Part shown: positions 5,844-13,077 of the stretch, in pieces
Layout: every line of letters begins with the position of its first letter
How positions within the stretch are numbered: the stretch's first letter is position 1
The notes under the pieces: generated by a model
Databases searched by the model: none
What the model saw: the letters and a program-made list of their open reading frames with translations, nothing else
Told to the model about the DNA's origin: nothing
Assembly (NCBI GenBank): GCA_015661985.1
Contig: DQVB01000145.1
Coordinates: 1-13,077 of the forward strand
DNA length: 13,077 bases
Origin: Planctomycetota bacterium
Lineage (GTDB): Bacteria; Planctomycetota; Planctomycetia; Pirellulales; Thermoguttaceae
Direction: 5' to 3'
Program-made: the position numbers and the translations under genes

Positions 5844-8800
5844 ATGAGACGCTGGGTGTTGGGGTTGGGCCTGTGGTACGTGGCCATGGCTGGAACGCTG
5901 GAAACGGTGGGCAGCGCCGAGGTGGAAAAGGGACTCGCTCCCCGCCACGCCGGATCGGCCGCGGAGCGCGCCGATGGGGATGGGCTGCCGTGGCGCGCGG
6001 CGGCGGGGTCGGTGGTGATCACGCCCGAGGGGCCCATGTGGATGGGAGGATATGCTTCCCGCGACAAGCCTTCCGAGGGCACGGCCCAGGATCTTTATGC
6101 CAAGGTGCTTCTCGTGGAGGATCGCGGGGGCCGGCGGTTGGCCATCGTCACCTGCGATCTGCTGGCCGTCACGCCGCTTTTGCGCGGGCGTGTCGTTGAG
6201 CTGGTGGGCCAGCACGGAGGGCTGGATTCCGAGCACCTGCTGATGAACGCCTCGCACACACACTGCGGCCCGGAATTGCGCCCGCCGCAGGCGGCCAGGC
6301 GCGGACGGGGTAAAGCAGATGCTGAGCGGGCACGCCGCTACACTTTGGCCACCGCCGAGAAAATCGCCGCGATGATCGAACGAGCCATCGCGCGGCTCCA
6401 GCCAGCCCGGCTGATCTATAGCCACGCCCGCGCGGGCTTTGCCATGAACCGGCGTTTGCCTACGGACCGCGGCGTGATCAACAGCCCCAACCCGGACGGA
6501 CCGGTCGACCACGACGTCCCCGTGCTCCAGGTCCGTGACTCCAAGGGCAAACTCATCGCCGTGCTTTTCGGATACGCCTGCCACAACACGACCATCGGTT
6601 TTTTCAAGTTTTGCGGCGATTACGCCGGCTACGCCCAACAGTACGTCGAGCAGGCCCATCTGGGGGCGACGGCACTGTTCCTGGCCGGATGCGGAGGCGA
6701 TCAAAACCCTTATCCCAGAGGCACTTTGGAACATGCCCAACAGCATGGCCGGGCGTTGGCCAACGCTGTCGAGACGGCGCTTCTGACGCGGCGGGCCCGT
6801 GACGTCTGTGGGCCTCTACGGGTGGCCATGGGCGATGTGATGCTGAAGTTTGCCCCGCCACCCTCGCGCGAAGAGCTCCAGCGCCGCTTGGCTTCGGCAA
6901 ACCGGTACGAACGCAGCCATGCCCAGAGGCTGTTGGCACAACTCGACCGCGATGGCGCCATCCGGACCGAATACGCTTTCCCCCTTCAAGTGGCCCGCTT
7001 CGGGGACGACCTGATGTTGATTGCCCTGTGCGGCGAGGCCGTGGTGGATTACGCCTTGCGGTTCAAACGCGAGCTGCGTCCCGGTGTTTCCTCCACGATC
7101 GATGGCTCGCCGGTCGTCTGGGTGGCGGGCTATTCGAACCATGTGTTCGGCTATCTGCCCAGCCTGCGGGTGCTGCGCGAAGGCGGGTATGAAGGGGCGC
7201 GAGCCATGCTCTATACCGATTATCCCGGACCTTTTGAGGCCAGCGTCGAGGATCGGGTGGTGGCCAAGGTGCGAGAGCTGGTGGAACGTGTCAGCCAGCC
7301 GCCGGCGCCGTCCGGCCGTCGCACAGGTATCCATATCACCGTGCGCGTGGAGCTGGGCCGCGACCTGGGTCAAAACTTCGGTACCCTGTTCGAGGGCCGC
7401 GACGACATGGGACGGCTCCGGTTGGGGGCGGGGTTCCTGGGAGTGTACAACACGCGATACCGCGGGGACCGCTATAAGGTGCACTTCTTCGTCCGGTCCC
7501 TTGGCGACCACCAGTTGGTGCGCGAGCGCTTGCCGCGGGCCACAGCCGACAGCGGCATCTATCTCTACGGGCTGGGCGGGGACGTTTACGCAGAGAGCTA
7601 CGGCCGCGACGCCCTGCCGCGGCGCTGGTCGCCCGCTGAAGGGAGGTGGGTCGAAGTGCCGCCCGCGGAGCGCAGCGACCCCGGCGCGACCATCGTGCGC
7701 GGCAAGAGGTTGTGCCTCAGGGACAGCCGTATCGTGTACAACGACCGCGTGATCCTGGACCGACCGGCCCGGGGAAGTTACACGGGCCTCTACTACGGCC
7801 AAGGGTTTCTGTTCTTCTATCATCGCTTCCGCCCGGACACGGCGAGCGGCAAGGACCAGAGCCGCTCCCGTTCCTCGACGGCGAGGGATGATGGCGCCGC
7901 TTCCGGCGAGCCCTCGAGTTTCAATCGCATCTACGCCGTGCCATGGGACGCCTACGAGGCGACCACGGTGGACCTGTCTCGAGCCGAAGTGCTGGAGCCC
8001 GAATTCGTCCGGGAGTTTCCCTACGGCTACGGACAACTGGGAAGCGAAGTGCTCAACTGCTCGAATGTCGGCGGCCTGTACGCCTTTGACGTGAAAAAGC
8101 GACGGTGGCGAGTCGTGGTCCGTCCTTTGGACAAAGTGAGCTACCAGATCTATTCGATGATCAACTATTACGACCGCCTGCTCATGGGGCACTACCCGAC
8201 GGGCGTTCTGTTGCAATACGACGGACAGCAGGTGGCGACGCTCACCGGTTGGCCCCCTGTACCCGAAGGGGTATCGCCTCGAGCTCGGGAAGCGCAAACC
8301 ACGACCATCTACGGCGGTCAGCTCTTCGTCGGGGTGTGGCCTTGGGCGGAGCTGTGGCGATTGGACCCGGACGATTCGCGATGGCTTTTCGTGGGACGGA
8401 TGTTCTCCCACCCAGCTGTAACGGACAAGACGGTCCATCCCTACGAGTCGCTGCCGAAAGAGATCGGCATCGAGGGCGGCAGTTTTGGCCAGCGGGTCAC
8501 GTCTTTGGTTCCCTACGAAGACGCATTGCTGGTGGGCACGTCGTCGAAACGGGCGGGCGAGTGGAACGAACAGGCTGCTCGTCTCTTCTCCCCGGATGAG
8601 CGCGACCAGTACGGGGCGATCTACCGGCTCACCCAGCCCGCCAACCTGGCCGCCACGATCCGCTGGACCGAAGGCCCGACAACACTTCGGTTTGTGGCCA
8701 AATGCGGCCGAATGGCCGTCTACCAGGACGGAGAGGAACTGGTCGGGAAACAGCTCGACGCGAATCTCCTGGAGGAGTTTCCTGAAACCCGTTTGACCTT

Positions 8801-8855
8801 CGGGCGCGGCCTGTTTGGGCCGTTTACGGGCAAAGTCATTCCCCCGGCGGACTGA
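5844..8855 (+). CDS. Large exported ceramidase-fold protein with propeller-like C-terminal half
   Basis: 1,003 residues from ATG 5844, chosen because a signal peptide begins there (MRRWVLGLGLWYVAMAG, likely cut after GSA at 23-25). Upstream purines (GGATGGGA) give only a weak ribosome site. Residues about 50-485 are a neutral-ceramidase-like domain: His138 and His140 in NASHTHCGPE, His247 in YACHNTT, GGDQNPYPR at 284-292 where ceramidases have GDVSPN, Glu398 in LCGEAV, and GYSNHVFGYLPS at 429-440. The nucleophilic Ser is replaced, as in its divergent neighbour. Residues about 500-930 are Trp/Tyr-rich with repeated strand pairs (LYAFDVKKRRWRVV, LLMGHYPTGVLLQYDG, QLFVGVWPWAELWRLDP, ALLVGTSSK), suggesting a beta-propeller. 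The last 70 residues may be a small beta domain. An Arg/Ser/Asp-rich loop lies at about 665-692. It probably forms an operon with the hydrolase that follows after 38 bases. The substrate is unknown. Confidence 0.9.
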   Translation: MRRWVLGLGLWYVAMAGTLETVGSAEVEKGLAPRHAGSAAERADGDGLPWRAAAGSVVITPEGPMWMGGYASRDKPSEGTAQDLYAKVLLVEDRGGRRLAIVTCDLLAVTPLLRGRVVELVGQHGGLDSEHLLMNASHTHCGPELRPPQAARRGRGKADAERARRYTLATAEKIAAMIERAIARLQPARLIYSHARAGFAMNRRLPTDRGVINSPNPDGPVDHDVPVLQVRDSKGKLIAVLFGYACHNTTIGFFKFCGDYAGYAQQYVEQAHLGATALFLAGCGGDQNPYPRGTLEHAQQHGRALANAVETALLTRRARDVCGPLRVAMGDVMLKFAPPPSREELQRRLASANRYERSHAQRLLAQLDRDGAIRTEYAFPLQVARFGDDLMLIALCGEAVVDYALRFKRELRPGVSSTIDGSPVVWVAGYSNHVFGYLPSLRVLREGGYEGARAMLYTDYPGPFEASVEDRVVAKVRELVERVSQPPAPSGRRTGIHITVRVELGRDLGQNFGTLFEGRDDMGRLRLGAGFLGVYNTRYRGDRYKVHFFVRSLGDHQLVRERLPRATADSGIYLYGLGGDVYAESYGRDALPRRWSPAEGRWVEVPPAERSDPGATIVRGKRLCLRDSRIVYNDRVILDRPARGSYTGLYYGQGFLFFYHRFRPDTASGKDQSRSRSSTARDDGAASGEPSSFNRIYAVPWDAYEATTVDLSRAEVLEPEFVREFPYGYGQLGSEVLNCSNVGGLYAFDVKKRRWRVVVRPLDKVSYQIYSMINYYDRLLMGHYPTGVLLQYDGQQVATLTGWPPVPEGVSPRAREAQTTTIYGGQLFVGVWPWAELWRLDPDDSRWLFVGRMFSHPAVTDKTVHPYESLPKEIGIEGGSFGQRVTSLVPYEDALLVGTSSKRAGEWNEQAARLFSPDERDQYGAIYRLTQPANLAATIRWTEGPTTLRFVAKCGRMAVYQDGEELVGKQLDANLLEEFPETRLTFGRGLFGPFTGKVIPPAD

Positions 8856-8893
8856 CAGATCGACTGACCCTGGATCCGCAGAGGAGCAATGCG

Positions 8894-10051
8894 ATGCTGA
8901 ACCGACTCTCGTGGCCTTTGGGAATCTTCGTACCACTTCCGCTGCTCGCTGGTTTGCTGATCGCCGTGGCGGGCGCCGGCGAGCGGTTGGACCGGGAGAA
9001 CCTGTTGATCTACCGGGATGGGCAAGGGCGAATCCTGCCCGTCCGATCGGTCGCCGACTGGCAGAAACGGCGTTCCGAGATCCTGGCGGGCATGCAGCAG
9101 GTCATGGGGCCGCTGCCGGGCGACGAAAAACGTTGCGCCCTGGACGTCCAGGTCCAAGAGGAGGTCGATTGCGGCTCCTACGTGCGCCGCCTGATCACTT
9201 ATGCTTCGGAACCCGGCGGGCGGGTGCCCGCCTACCTGCTCATTCCCAAACAGGCATTGGCTGGAAAAGAGAAAATGCCGGCCGTGCTCTGTTTGCATCC
9301 GACGGACAACCGCATTGGGCACAAGGTGGTGGTAGGCTTGGGCGGGCGGCCCAACCGCCAGTACGCCCAGGAGTTGGCCCAACGGGGGTACGTCACGCTG
9401 GCCCCATCGTACCCGCTGTTGGCCAACTACCAGCCGGATGTGCGGAAGCTGGGTTATGAGAGCGGCACGATGAAGGCGATCTGGGACAACATCCGCGGCG
9501 TCGACTTGCTCCAGTCGCTCCCCTTCGTGAAGCCGGGCGGCGTGGGGGCCATCGGCCATTCGCTGGGCGGCCATAACGCGGTCTTTACGGCTGTGATGGA
9601 CGAACGGATCAAGGTGGTGGTAACTAGTTGCGGGCTGGATTCGTTCCCGGACTATTACGGTGGCGATCCGCAGCGTTGGAAGCCGGGACAAGGGTGGACG
9701 CAGCTGCGGTACATGCCGCGCCTGGCCAACTATCAGGGACGGCTGGAGGAGATCCCCTTCGATTTCCCCGAACTGATCGGCGCCTTGGCCCCACGACACT
9801 GTCTTATCGTCGCCCCCCTGGGCGACTCCAATTTCCGTTGGCAGAGCGTCGACCGGATCGTTCGAGCCGCGTCACAAGTCTACCAACTCTACGGGGCAGC
9901 GGACCGGCTCCAGGTGGAACACCCCGATTGTGGGCACGATTTCCCCGAGCCGATGCGACAAAAGGCCTACGAGCTGTTCGATTCCGTGCTGAAAGCCGGT
10001 CGCAAGGCCACTACGGGCAGCCGTTTCAACGATGGGTCTGCGATGGGCTGA
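8894..10051 (+). CDS. Exported alpha/beta hydrolase (dienelactone hydrolase/acetyl-xylan esterase-like)
   Basis: 385 residues. ATG 8894 has GAGGAG 7 bases upstream. An earlier ATG (8889) is out of frame and stops at once. The N-terminus (residues 1-28) has a hydrophobic core and looks like a signal peptide. The alpha/beta-hydrolase fold covers about 95-370. The nucleophile elbow is GHSLGG with Ser223, and likely triad partners are Asp311 (PLGDSNF) and His348 (CGHDFPEP). VLCLHPTD (131-138) probably provides the oxyanion loop. The segment before it (YRDGQGRILPV, DWQKRRSEIL, QVMGPLP) is typical, from memory, of planctomycete secreted esterase-like proteins. It would cleave an ester in the periplasm or outside the cell; the substrate cannot be read from the sequence. 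Its short distance to the ceramidase-fold gene suggests they act on one polymer or lipid conjugate. The 3' end faces the aldolase gene, with 57 bases between. Confidence 0.9.
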   Translation: MLNRLSWPLGIFVPLPLLAGLLIAVAGAGERLDRENLLIYRDGQGRILPVRSVADWQKRRSEILAGMQQVMGPLPGDEKRCALDVQVQEEVDCGSYVRRLITYASEPGGRVPAYLLIPKQALAGKEKMPAVLCLHPTDNRIGHKVVVGLGGRPNRQYAQELAQRGYVTLAPSYPLLANYQPDVRKLGYESGTMKAIWDNIRGVDLLQSLPFVKPGGVGAIGHSLGGHNAVFTAVMDERIKVVVTSCGLDSFPDYYGGDPQRWKPGQGWTQLRYMPRLANYQGRLEEIPFDFPELIGALAPRHCLIVAPLGDSNFRWQSVDRIVRAASQVYQLYGAADRLQVEHPDCGHDFPEPMRQKAYELFDSVLKAGRKATTGSRFNDGSAMG

Positions 10052-10108
10052 GGAAAAAGTCCGTTGCAGGCCGGTCTCCAGTGCGCGAAGCTGCTCGAGG
10101 CGAAGGCC

Positions 10109-11143
10109 CTACGCCGGTGGAGCGTGGCGGCGCAAGGCAGCGACCACGGCTTCGACGATCCGAGACGTCTCGGTCGCGGCCGCTTCGTCTCGGTCCGCGC
10201 CGCCCGTTGGCGGCTCTTCGGCCAACAGCTGGCGGACTGTTCTCTCCGCGGCCGCCAGCTTCCGTTGGTGCTCGTCGGAAAGCGGTTGCCGGCCTGGCCC
10301 CGTGCGAAACCCTACCACCTCTAGCGCCACGCGGCAGGCCTCGGGGAAATCAGCCTCATAGACGACCGCATCGAACAGCCGGCGAAGGCGATACTGGAGC
10401 TGGCACGCCTCATCCAAGCGCCTGCTCAAACACAGTTCATACAGACGCCGCGTCCAACCCGGCACGATGCCGCTGGTGATGTTGGTCCCCCCGTCGCAGC
10501 CGATGAGCAGCATGGGCATGAGCACGGCGTCCCATCCAGTCAGGAAACTGAAGTCGGGCCGAAGAGGGCGGACGGCTTCGATCATGCGCATCATCTGGGC
10601 TACGTCGCCCGAAGAATCCTTGATGCCCACGATCCGCGGACACTCCTCGGCCAGCCGCCGGATGGTAGGCACGTCGATGGGCGAAGCGAACATGGGGATA
10701 TTGTAGAGCGTCACGTCAACCGGCGTGTGGCGAGCGATCTGGCTGAAGTACGCGTAGACGTTGTCCGGGCCGAGTCGGTAGTAGAATGGCGAGACGATAG
10801 CCACGGCCCGAACGCCCAGCTCGGCGTAGTACTCGCAAGCGGCCAAGGTTTCGCGCACGTTGGCCTCGGCGGCTCCTGCCAACACGGGCACGCGCCCCGC
10901 CGTCTGGTCCACCACAATCTCGATGATCCGTCGCCGCTCCTCGGGCGTGAAACGGGTGAATTCGCCCGTCGACCCGTTCGGATACAGCCCGTGGACGCCG
11001 CCGGCGATGAGCCAATCCACGTAGCGGCGCAGTTCCGCCTCGTCGATTCGCCCGCGCTGGTCCAGCGGCACCATGTTGGGCGTAAAGATGCCTTGCAGCT
11101 TCCCTCGACCGCTCATCCTCCACTGCCTCTCGTCGTGCGCCAC
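10109..11143 (-). CDS. Dihydrodipicolinate synthase/N-acetylneuraminate lyase family aldolase
   Basis: 344 residues, a cytoplasmic TIM barrel of the class I aldolase family that includes DapA, NanA and KDG aldolases. The Schiff-base Lys175 is in GIKDSSG, Tyr147 in YNIP, and the pyruvate-carboxylate loop GSTGE is at 57-61. GCDGGTN (215-221) follows as in the family. E. coli DapA has an Arg a few residues after YN.P; here the stretch is YNIPMFASPID without it, so a sugar-acid lyase or aldolase (KDG, NanA-like) is favoured over lysine biosynthesis. The start is either GTG 11143, preceded by GGGGGG almost adjacent, or ATG 11116 (Met10), closer to the usual family N-terminus. The C-terminal 35 residues are an extra Ala/Glu-rich helix. 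The gene converges on the exported hydrolase. The family is certain; the substrate is not. Confidence 0.93.
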   Translation of the reverse strand: MAHDERQWRMSGRGKLQGIFTPNMVPLDQRGRIDEAELRRYVDWLIAGGVHGLYPNGSTGEFTRFTPEERRRIIEIVVDQTAGRVPVLAGAAEANVRETLAACEYYAELGVRAVAIVSPFYYRLGPDNVYAYFSQIARHTPVDVTLYNIPMFASPIDVPTIRRLAEECPRIVGIKDSSGDVAQMMRMIEAVRPLRPDFSFLTGWDAVLMPMLLIGCDGGTNITSGIVPGWTRRLYELCLSRRLDEACQLQYRLRRLFDAVVYEADFPEACRVALEVVGFRTGPGRQPLSDEHQRKLAAAERTVRQLLAEEPPTGGADRDEAAATETSRIVEAVVAALRRHAPPA

Positions 11144-11426
11144 GCCCCCCTTCTGTTCGGCCTACCGGCCCGACCGGTCACCCGATAATCATAGCATCCG
11201 GGGGCATGCAACGGCGAGCGGCCCGGGGGACGCCAGCAGACAGGGGATGACCATTCCGCCTCAAGGCGGGACTACGAACAAACCGCTTCCGGCGGCTGTC
11301 ACGCGGAAAGGGGCCGAAATGAACCGGGCCGGGACGGCCCTTTACAGGCAAGCTCTTCGGCGGTCCGTGATCCAAACCGCCCGGCGGAACCGGTGGCGCG
11401 TGGGACTTTCCGATCGACCGGCGCCT
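11144..11426. other. Intergenic region with palindromic repeat and weak hairpin
   Basis: This lies between the start of the aldolase and the stop of the unrecognised 230-residue gene, both on the minus strand. CCGCCT (11256-11261) pairs with AGGCGG (11264-11269) and is followed by GACTACGAAC, a layout recalling dispersed planctomycete repeats. GGGCC (11326-11330) pairs with GGCCC (11336-11340), about 90 bases past the stop of the leftward gene, with TTCATTTC downstream on that strand. It is a possible but weak terminator. No gene is seen. Confidence 0.45.
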
Positions 11427-12119
11427 TCAGCAGTAGCTGCTGTCCATCCCCAGGCGCATCTTGAGCTCTTCGAACTGGCGAGCGTACGTGTCGCTGGACG
11501 AATGCACATGTTCCGCCTCGGTGATGAACTTGATCTGTTCGTCGCGGACGATACCTCGGTCTCGGAACACGTGCTCGAATCCTTCCAGGTCGTCTCCGTA
11601 GATGAGCAGCAGCTTGTGTTCGTCGAATTGGACTTCCTGGGGGACACTCGGGTTGAGGACGGCCACTCCGGTGCAGCCGTCGTTGAGCAGGAGATCTTCG
11701 TATTCCCACAGGACGCTCTTCAGCACGGGCATGTCGATATGTTCACGGTACAGATCGTCGTGCCCGTTCCGGTCTTGGCTGTGGCTCGTTTCCAGCACCA
11801 CGTCGACCACTGACCCCAACGGATCGAGCAGATCCATGAAGACGTCGAAGAGGCGACGGCGGGAGACGGCTGCCATGAGTACGGGGACGGTGGTCCGGGT
11901 TTCCGGATCGCGGTAGGAGTCGTGCCGGTAGCCCTGGGTCGGCACCACCTGGAGGTCGTAGGAGGGCCGGATGGCCTCAGTCAATTCGAAATCGCCGTAG
12001 CGCCATACGCCCAGATGGGCTTCCAGCTCTTCCTCGCTGAGCTTGGCGAAGCTACTCGTGCCGGCCGGGATCGAACCTTCCCGGAAGACGTTTCGGAAGA
12101 AGCGTTTCAGGAAGCCCAT
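11427..12119 (-). CDS. Unrecognised 230-residue protein
   Basis: I do not recognise this family. ATG 12119 has GAGAGGAG ending 3 bases upstream. The N-terminus MGFLKRFFRNVFREG is a short basic amphipathic helix without a signal-peptide core, so the protein is probably cytoplasmic, perhaps membrane-touching. The rest is acidic and mixed alpha/beta: helix LSEEELEAHLG (27-37), strand VPVLMAAVS, helix RRLFDVFMDLLDPLG, strand VVDVVLET, an acidic stretch, helix LKSVLWEYEDLLLNDG, strand TGVAVLNP, strand KLLLIYGDD, helix LEGFEHVFRDRG, and a C-terminal segment ending in Cys. No metal or nucleotide motif is evident. It stands alone on its strand, with long spacers on both sides. The regular strand/helix pattern and the ribosome site make it a real gene. 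Confidence 0.8.
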   Translation of the reverse strand: MGFLKRFFRNVFREGSIPAGTSSFAKLSEEELEAHLGVWRYGDFELTEAIRPSYDLQVVPTQGYRHDSYRDPETRTTVPVLMAAVSRRRLFDVFMDLLDPLGSVVDVVLETSHSQDRNGHDDLYREHIDMPVLKSVLWEYEDLLLNDGCTGVAVLNPSVPQEVQFDEHKLLLIYGDDLEGFEHVFRDRGIVRDEQIKFITEAEHVHSSSDTYARQFEELKMRLGMDSSYC

Positions 12120-12371
12120 GGACTCCTCTCGGGTTGCTTCGTACGGACAGATGAATCAGGCCATGGATGGATGACAACGAGGACTGGACGGGAGGCGTCC
12201 GATACGACCCTGCTGCGGGGCCGGCACGCTGGTGCCCGACCGTGGCGGAACCGCGAAGGCGCCTTCCGGCAGATCCTCACCAGTGTCTCTAACCAACCGT
12301 AGGTTACGGTCTTAAGGTTTCCCCCAGCTTTCGCTCACCCCGCAGGCCCCACTACTGTTTGCGGGACAAGC

Positions 12372-12395
12372 CAGGTGGAACAATCGATCCACCTG
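12372..12395. repeat. 8-base-arm inverted repeat in divergent spacer
   Basis: CAGGTGGA (12372-12379) and TCCACCTG (12388-12395) pair perfectly around ACAATCGA. GGACA before and TGTCC after extend the pairing with a bulge. It could be an operator or a leader hairpin for either neighbour. Confidence 0.6.
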
Positions 12396-12519
12396 TCCTG
12401 ATCCCTCAGGTGGGCCCCCCATCTGGTTGCCCGTGACAGCCGTCTGTCGCGCCCAGTGAACGGCTTGCCATGGGGTCCTACCGAAACTCTAGCATTTGGG
12501 CGGACGGCTGCTGCGGAGG

Positions 12520-12546
12520 GCGGATCGTTGCTGGCCAACGATCCGC
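12520..12546. repeat. 11-base-arm hairpin upstream of the lipoprotein-like gene
   Basis: GCGGATCGTTG (12520-12530) and CAACGATCCGC (12536-12546) pair perfectly around CTGGC. On the plus strand TTCGTCTTC follows, a pyrimidine-rich but not U-only tract, so it might work as an attenuator or terminator in a leader. Confidence 0.6.
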
Positions 12547-12687
12547 TTCGTCTTCGGACGGGTTTTCCTGTGAGGTTGAGTTTGCTCGCCACCGCATCGT
12601 CTGGCGGGGACGAAGCAGCTGTGGCTATACTGCCCAACAGTGGGCCCAACCGCAGTGGACGCGGCTGTGGCCGGCAACCATTCGGCC

Positions 12688-12693
12688 AGGAGG
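12688..12693 (+). promoter_or_regulatory. Strong ribosome binding site for the GTG start at 12701
   Basis: AGGAGG matches the Shine-Dalgarno consensus fully and lies 7 bases before GTG 12701. It is the best ribosome site in the right-hand region and supports a start far upstream of the lipobox in that frame. Confidence 0.7.
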
Positions 12694-12700
12694 AAAAACG

Positions 12701-13077
12701 GTGGAGAGTTTCACGATTCGACGGTGGTGGGGGCTGGCCGATCCAGGCCAGACTGTGCGGGCACACCGGCTGGGCAGGTGGCCAAGCCGTGGCCGACAGA
12801 ACCGCGCCGGGGGAGCGCCTCAGCCTGACAGGGCGGGAGAACGTGGCCCCCAGCAGTGGTGGGCCGGAGGGGACCGGTCCCGTCCACCATCGGCCGGTCT
12901 TGCCGCAGTTGAGATTTCTGCGGTCAATGCGGGCTCGACGGTCAAGCCCTTTGCCCTTCCCATCCTGGCATCTCGGCTGCTGGGACTCCGGCTCGTGGCC
13001 GCCGTGGCGATCACTCTGGCCGTGGCCGGCTGCGGCGGCGAAACAGGGGACCGCGCCGAGCGGTCCCCAGCACCGGC
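12701..13077 (+). CDS. Putative lipoprotein with long N-terminal extension (partial)
   Basis: The frame is open from GTG 12701 to the window edge (125 codons), so the C-terminus is missing. The first 80 residues are Arg/Gly/Pro/Trp-rich with no recognised domain. Residues about 83-110 are hydrophobic and end in LAVAGC, a good lipobox with Cys111, followed by the polar stretch GGETGDRAERSPAP. That is the usual beginning of a lipoprotein such as a periplasmic adaptor or binding protein, but it is placed 80-90 residues too late. Either the AGGAGG-preceded GTG is the true start and the hydrophobic part is a membrane anchor, or translation begins internally, for example at a GTG inside the hydrophobic run or a non-AUG codon just before it. 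No in-frame ATG exists. The function cannot be named from this fragment. Confidence 0.55.
   Translation, partial: MESFTIRRWWGLADPGQTVRAHRLGRWPSRGRQNRAGGAPQPDRAGERGPQQWWAGGDRSRPPSAGLAAVEISAVNAGSTVKPFALPILASRLLGLRLVAAVAITLAVAGCGGETGDRAERSPAP

Larger units (their letters stand above)
12120..12700. other. Divergent intergenic region rich in inverted repeats
   Basis: This 581-base spacer lies between the unrecognised minus-strand gene and the plus-strand lipoprotein-like gene. It holds a 12-base palindrome, GAAGGCGCCTTC (12255-12266); ACCGTA with TACGGT (12296-12310); and two longer hairpins listed separately. A TATACT (12626-12631) could be a -10 for the rightward gene, but no matching -35 is found at 17 bases. 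A 143-codon frame on the minus strand crosses the region and the next gene but lacks a domain or ribosome site. No riboswitch class was recognised. Confidence 0.5.

Noticed and set aside
4063..5847. A 594-codon plus-strand frame opposite the LamG hydrolase gene
   Set aside because: It is antisense to a gene with a signal peptide, ribosome site and two recognisable domains. Its own product is His/Arg-rich without any domain, as expected from high-GC antisense.
6816..8936. A 706-codon minus-strand frame opposite the large exported protein
   Set aside because: It mirrors the codon pattern of the real gene, runs past its end, has no ribosome site and shows no domain.
8720..9799. A 359-codon minus-strand frame opposite the alpha/beta hydrolase
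   Set aside because: The plus strand carries the complete hydrolase with its catalytic Ser, Asp and His; the opposite frame has nothing recognisable.
12120..12700. A cobalamin or other known riboswitch in the divergent spacer
   Set aside because: Hairpins are present but no conserved core of a known class could be identified by eye.
12335..12766. A 143-codon minus-strand frame in the right-hand spacer
   Set aside because: It overlaps the better supported plus-strand start, has no ribosome site and encodes a Pro/Arg-rich product without regular structure.

Overview
The window is GC-rich bacterial DNA that looks like a planctomycete chromosome. That assignment is an inference, resting on three things: secreted proteins of the neutral-ceramidase fold, one of them carrying a LamG domain; an exported alpha/beta hydrolase of a type common in that phylum; and spacers rich in short palindromic repeats. 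No rRNA, tRNA, CRISPR array, transposase or integrase was seen.

Left part (1-2654, minus strand): a three-gene operon that reads like the start of a BREX-type phage-defence locus. In transcription order it holds a 455-residue protein whose C-terminal half resembles BrxA (DUF1819), a 178-residue protein resembling BrxF but without a recognisable Walker A loop, and the first 241 residues of a P-loop ATPase in the position of BrxC/PglY, which runs off the left edge. The last two genes overlap by ATGA. Two copies of one palindromic repeat lie inside this operon. One is read in frame inside the ATPase and the other forms the C-terminal tail of the BrxA-like protein. The methylase (PglX) and PglZ that would prove BREX are not in the window.

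Middle part (3139-10051): two exported proteins with a neutral-ceramidase-like N-terminal domain are transcribed divergently from a 554-base spacer. The leftward one ends in a LamG domain. The rightward one ends in a propeller-like region and is followed after 38 bases by an exported alpha/beta hydrolase. Both ceramidase-fold proteins keep the His-rich metal site but lack the Ser of the ceramidase GDVSPN motif, so the substrate is unlikely to be simply ceramide.

Right part (10109-13077): a minus-strand aldolase/lyase of the DHDPS/NanA/KDG-aldolase family, then an unrecognised 230-residue minus-strand protein, then a 581-base divergent spacer with several strong inverted repeats. At the right edge is the start of a plus-strand gene whose frame contains a lipobox after an unusually long N-terminus.

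Together, the middle genes and the aldolase could form a scavenging set: extracytoplasmic hydrolysis of a lipid, ester or glycoconjugate, then cytoplasmic retro-aldol cleavage of a keto-sugar acid. That link is inferred from adjacency only. The BREX-like operon is the most interesting part.
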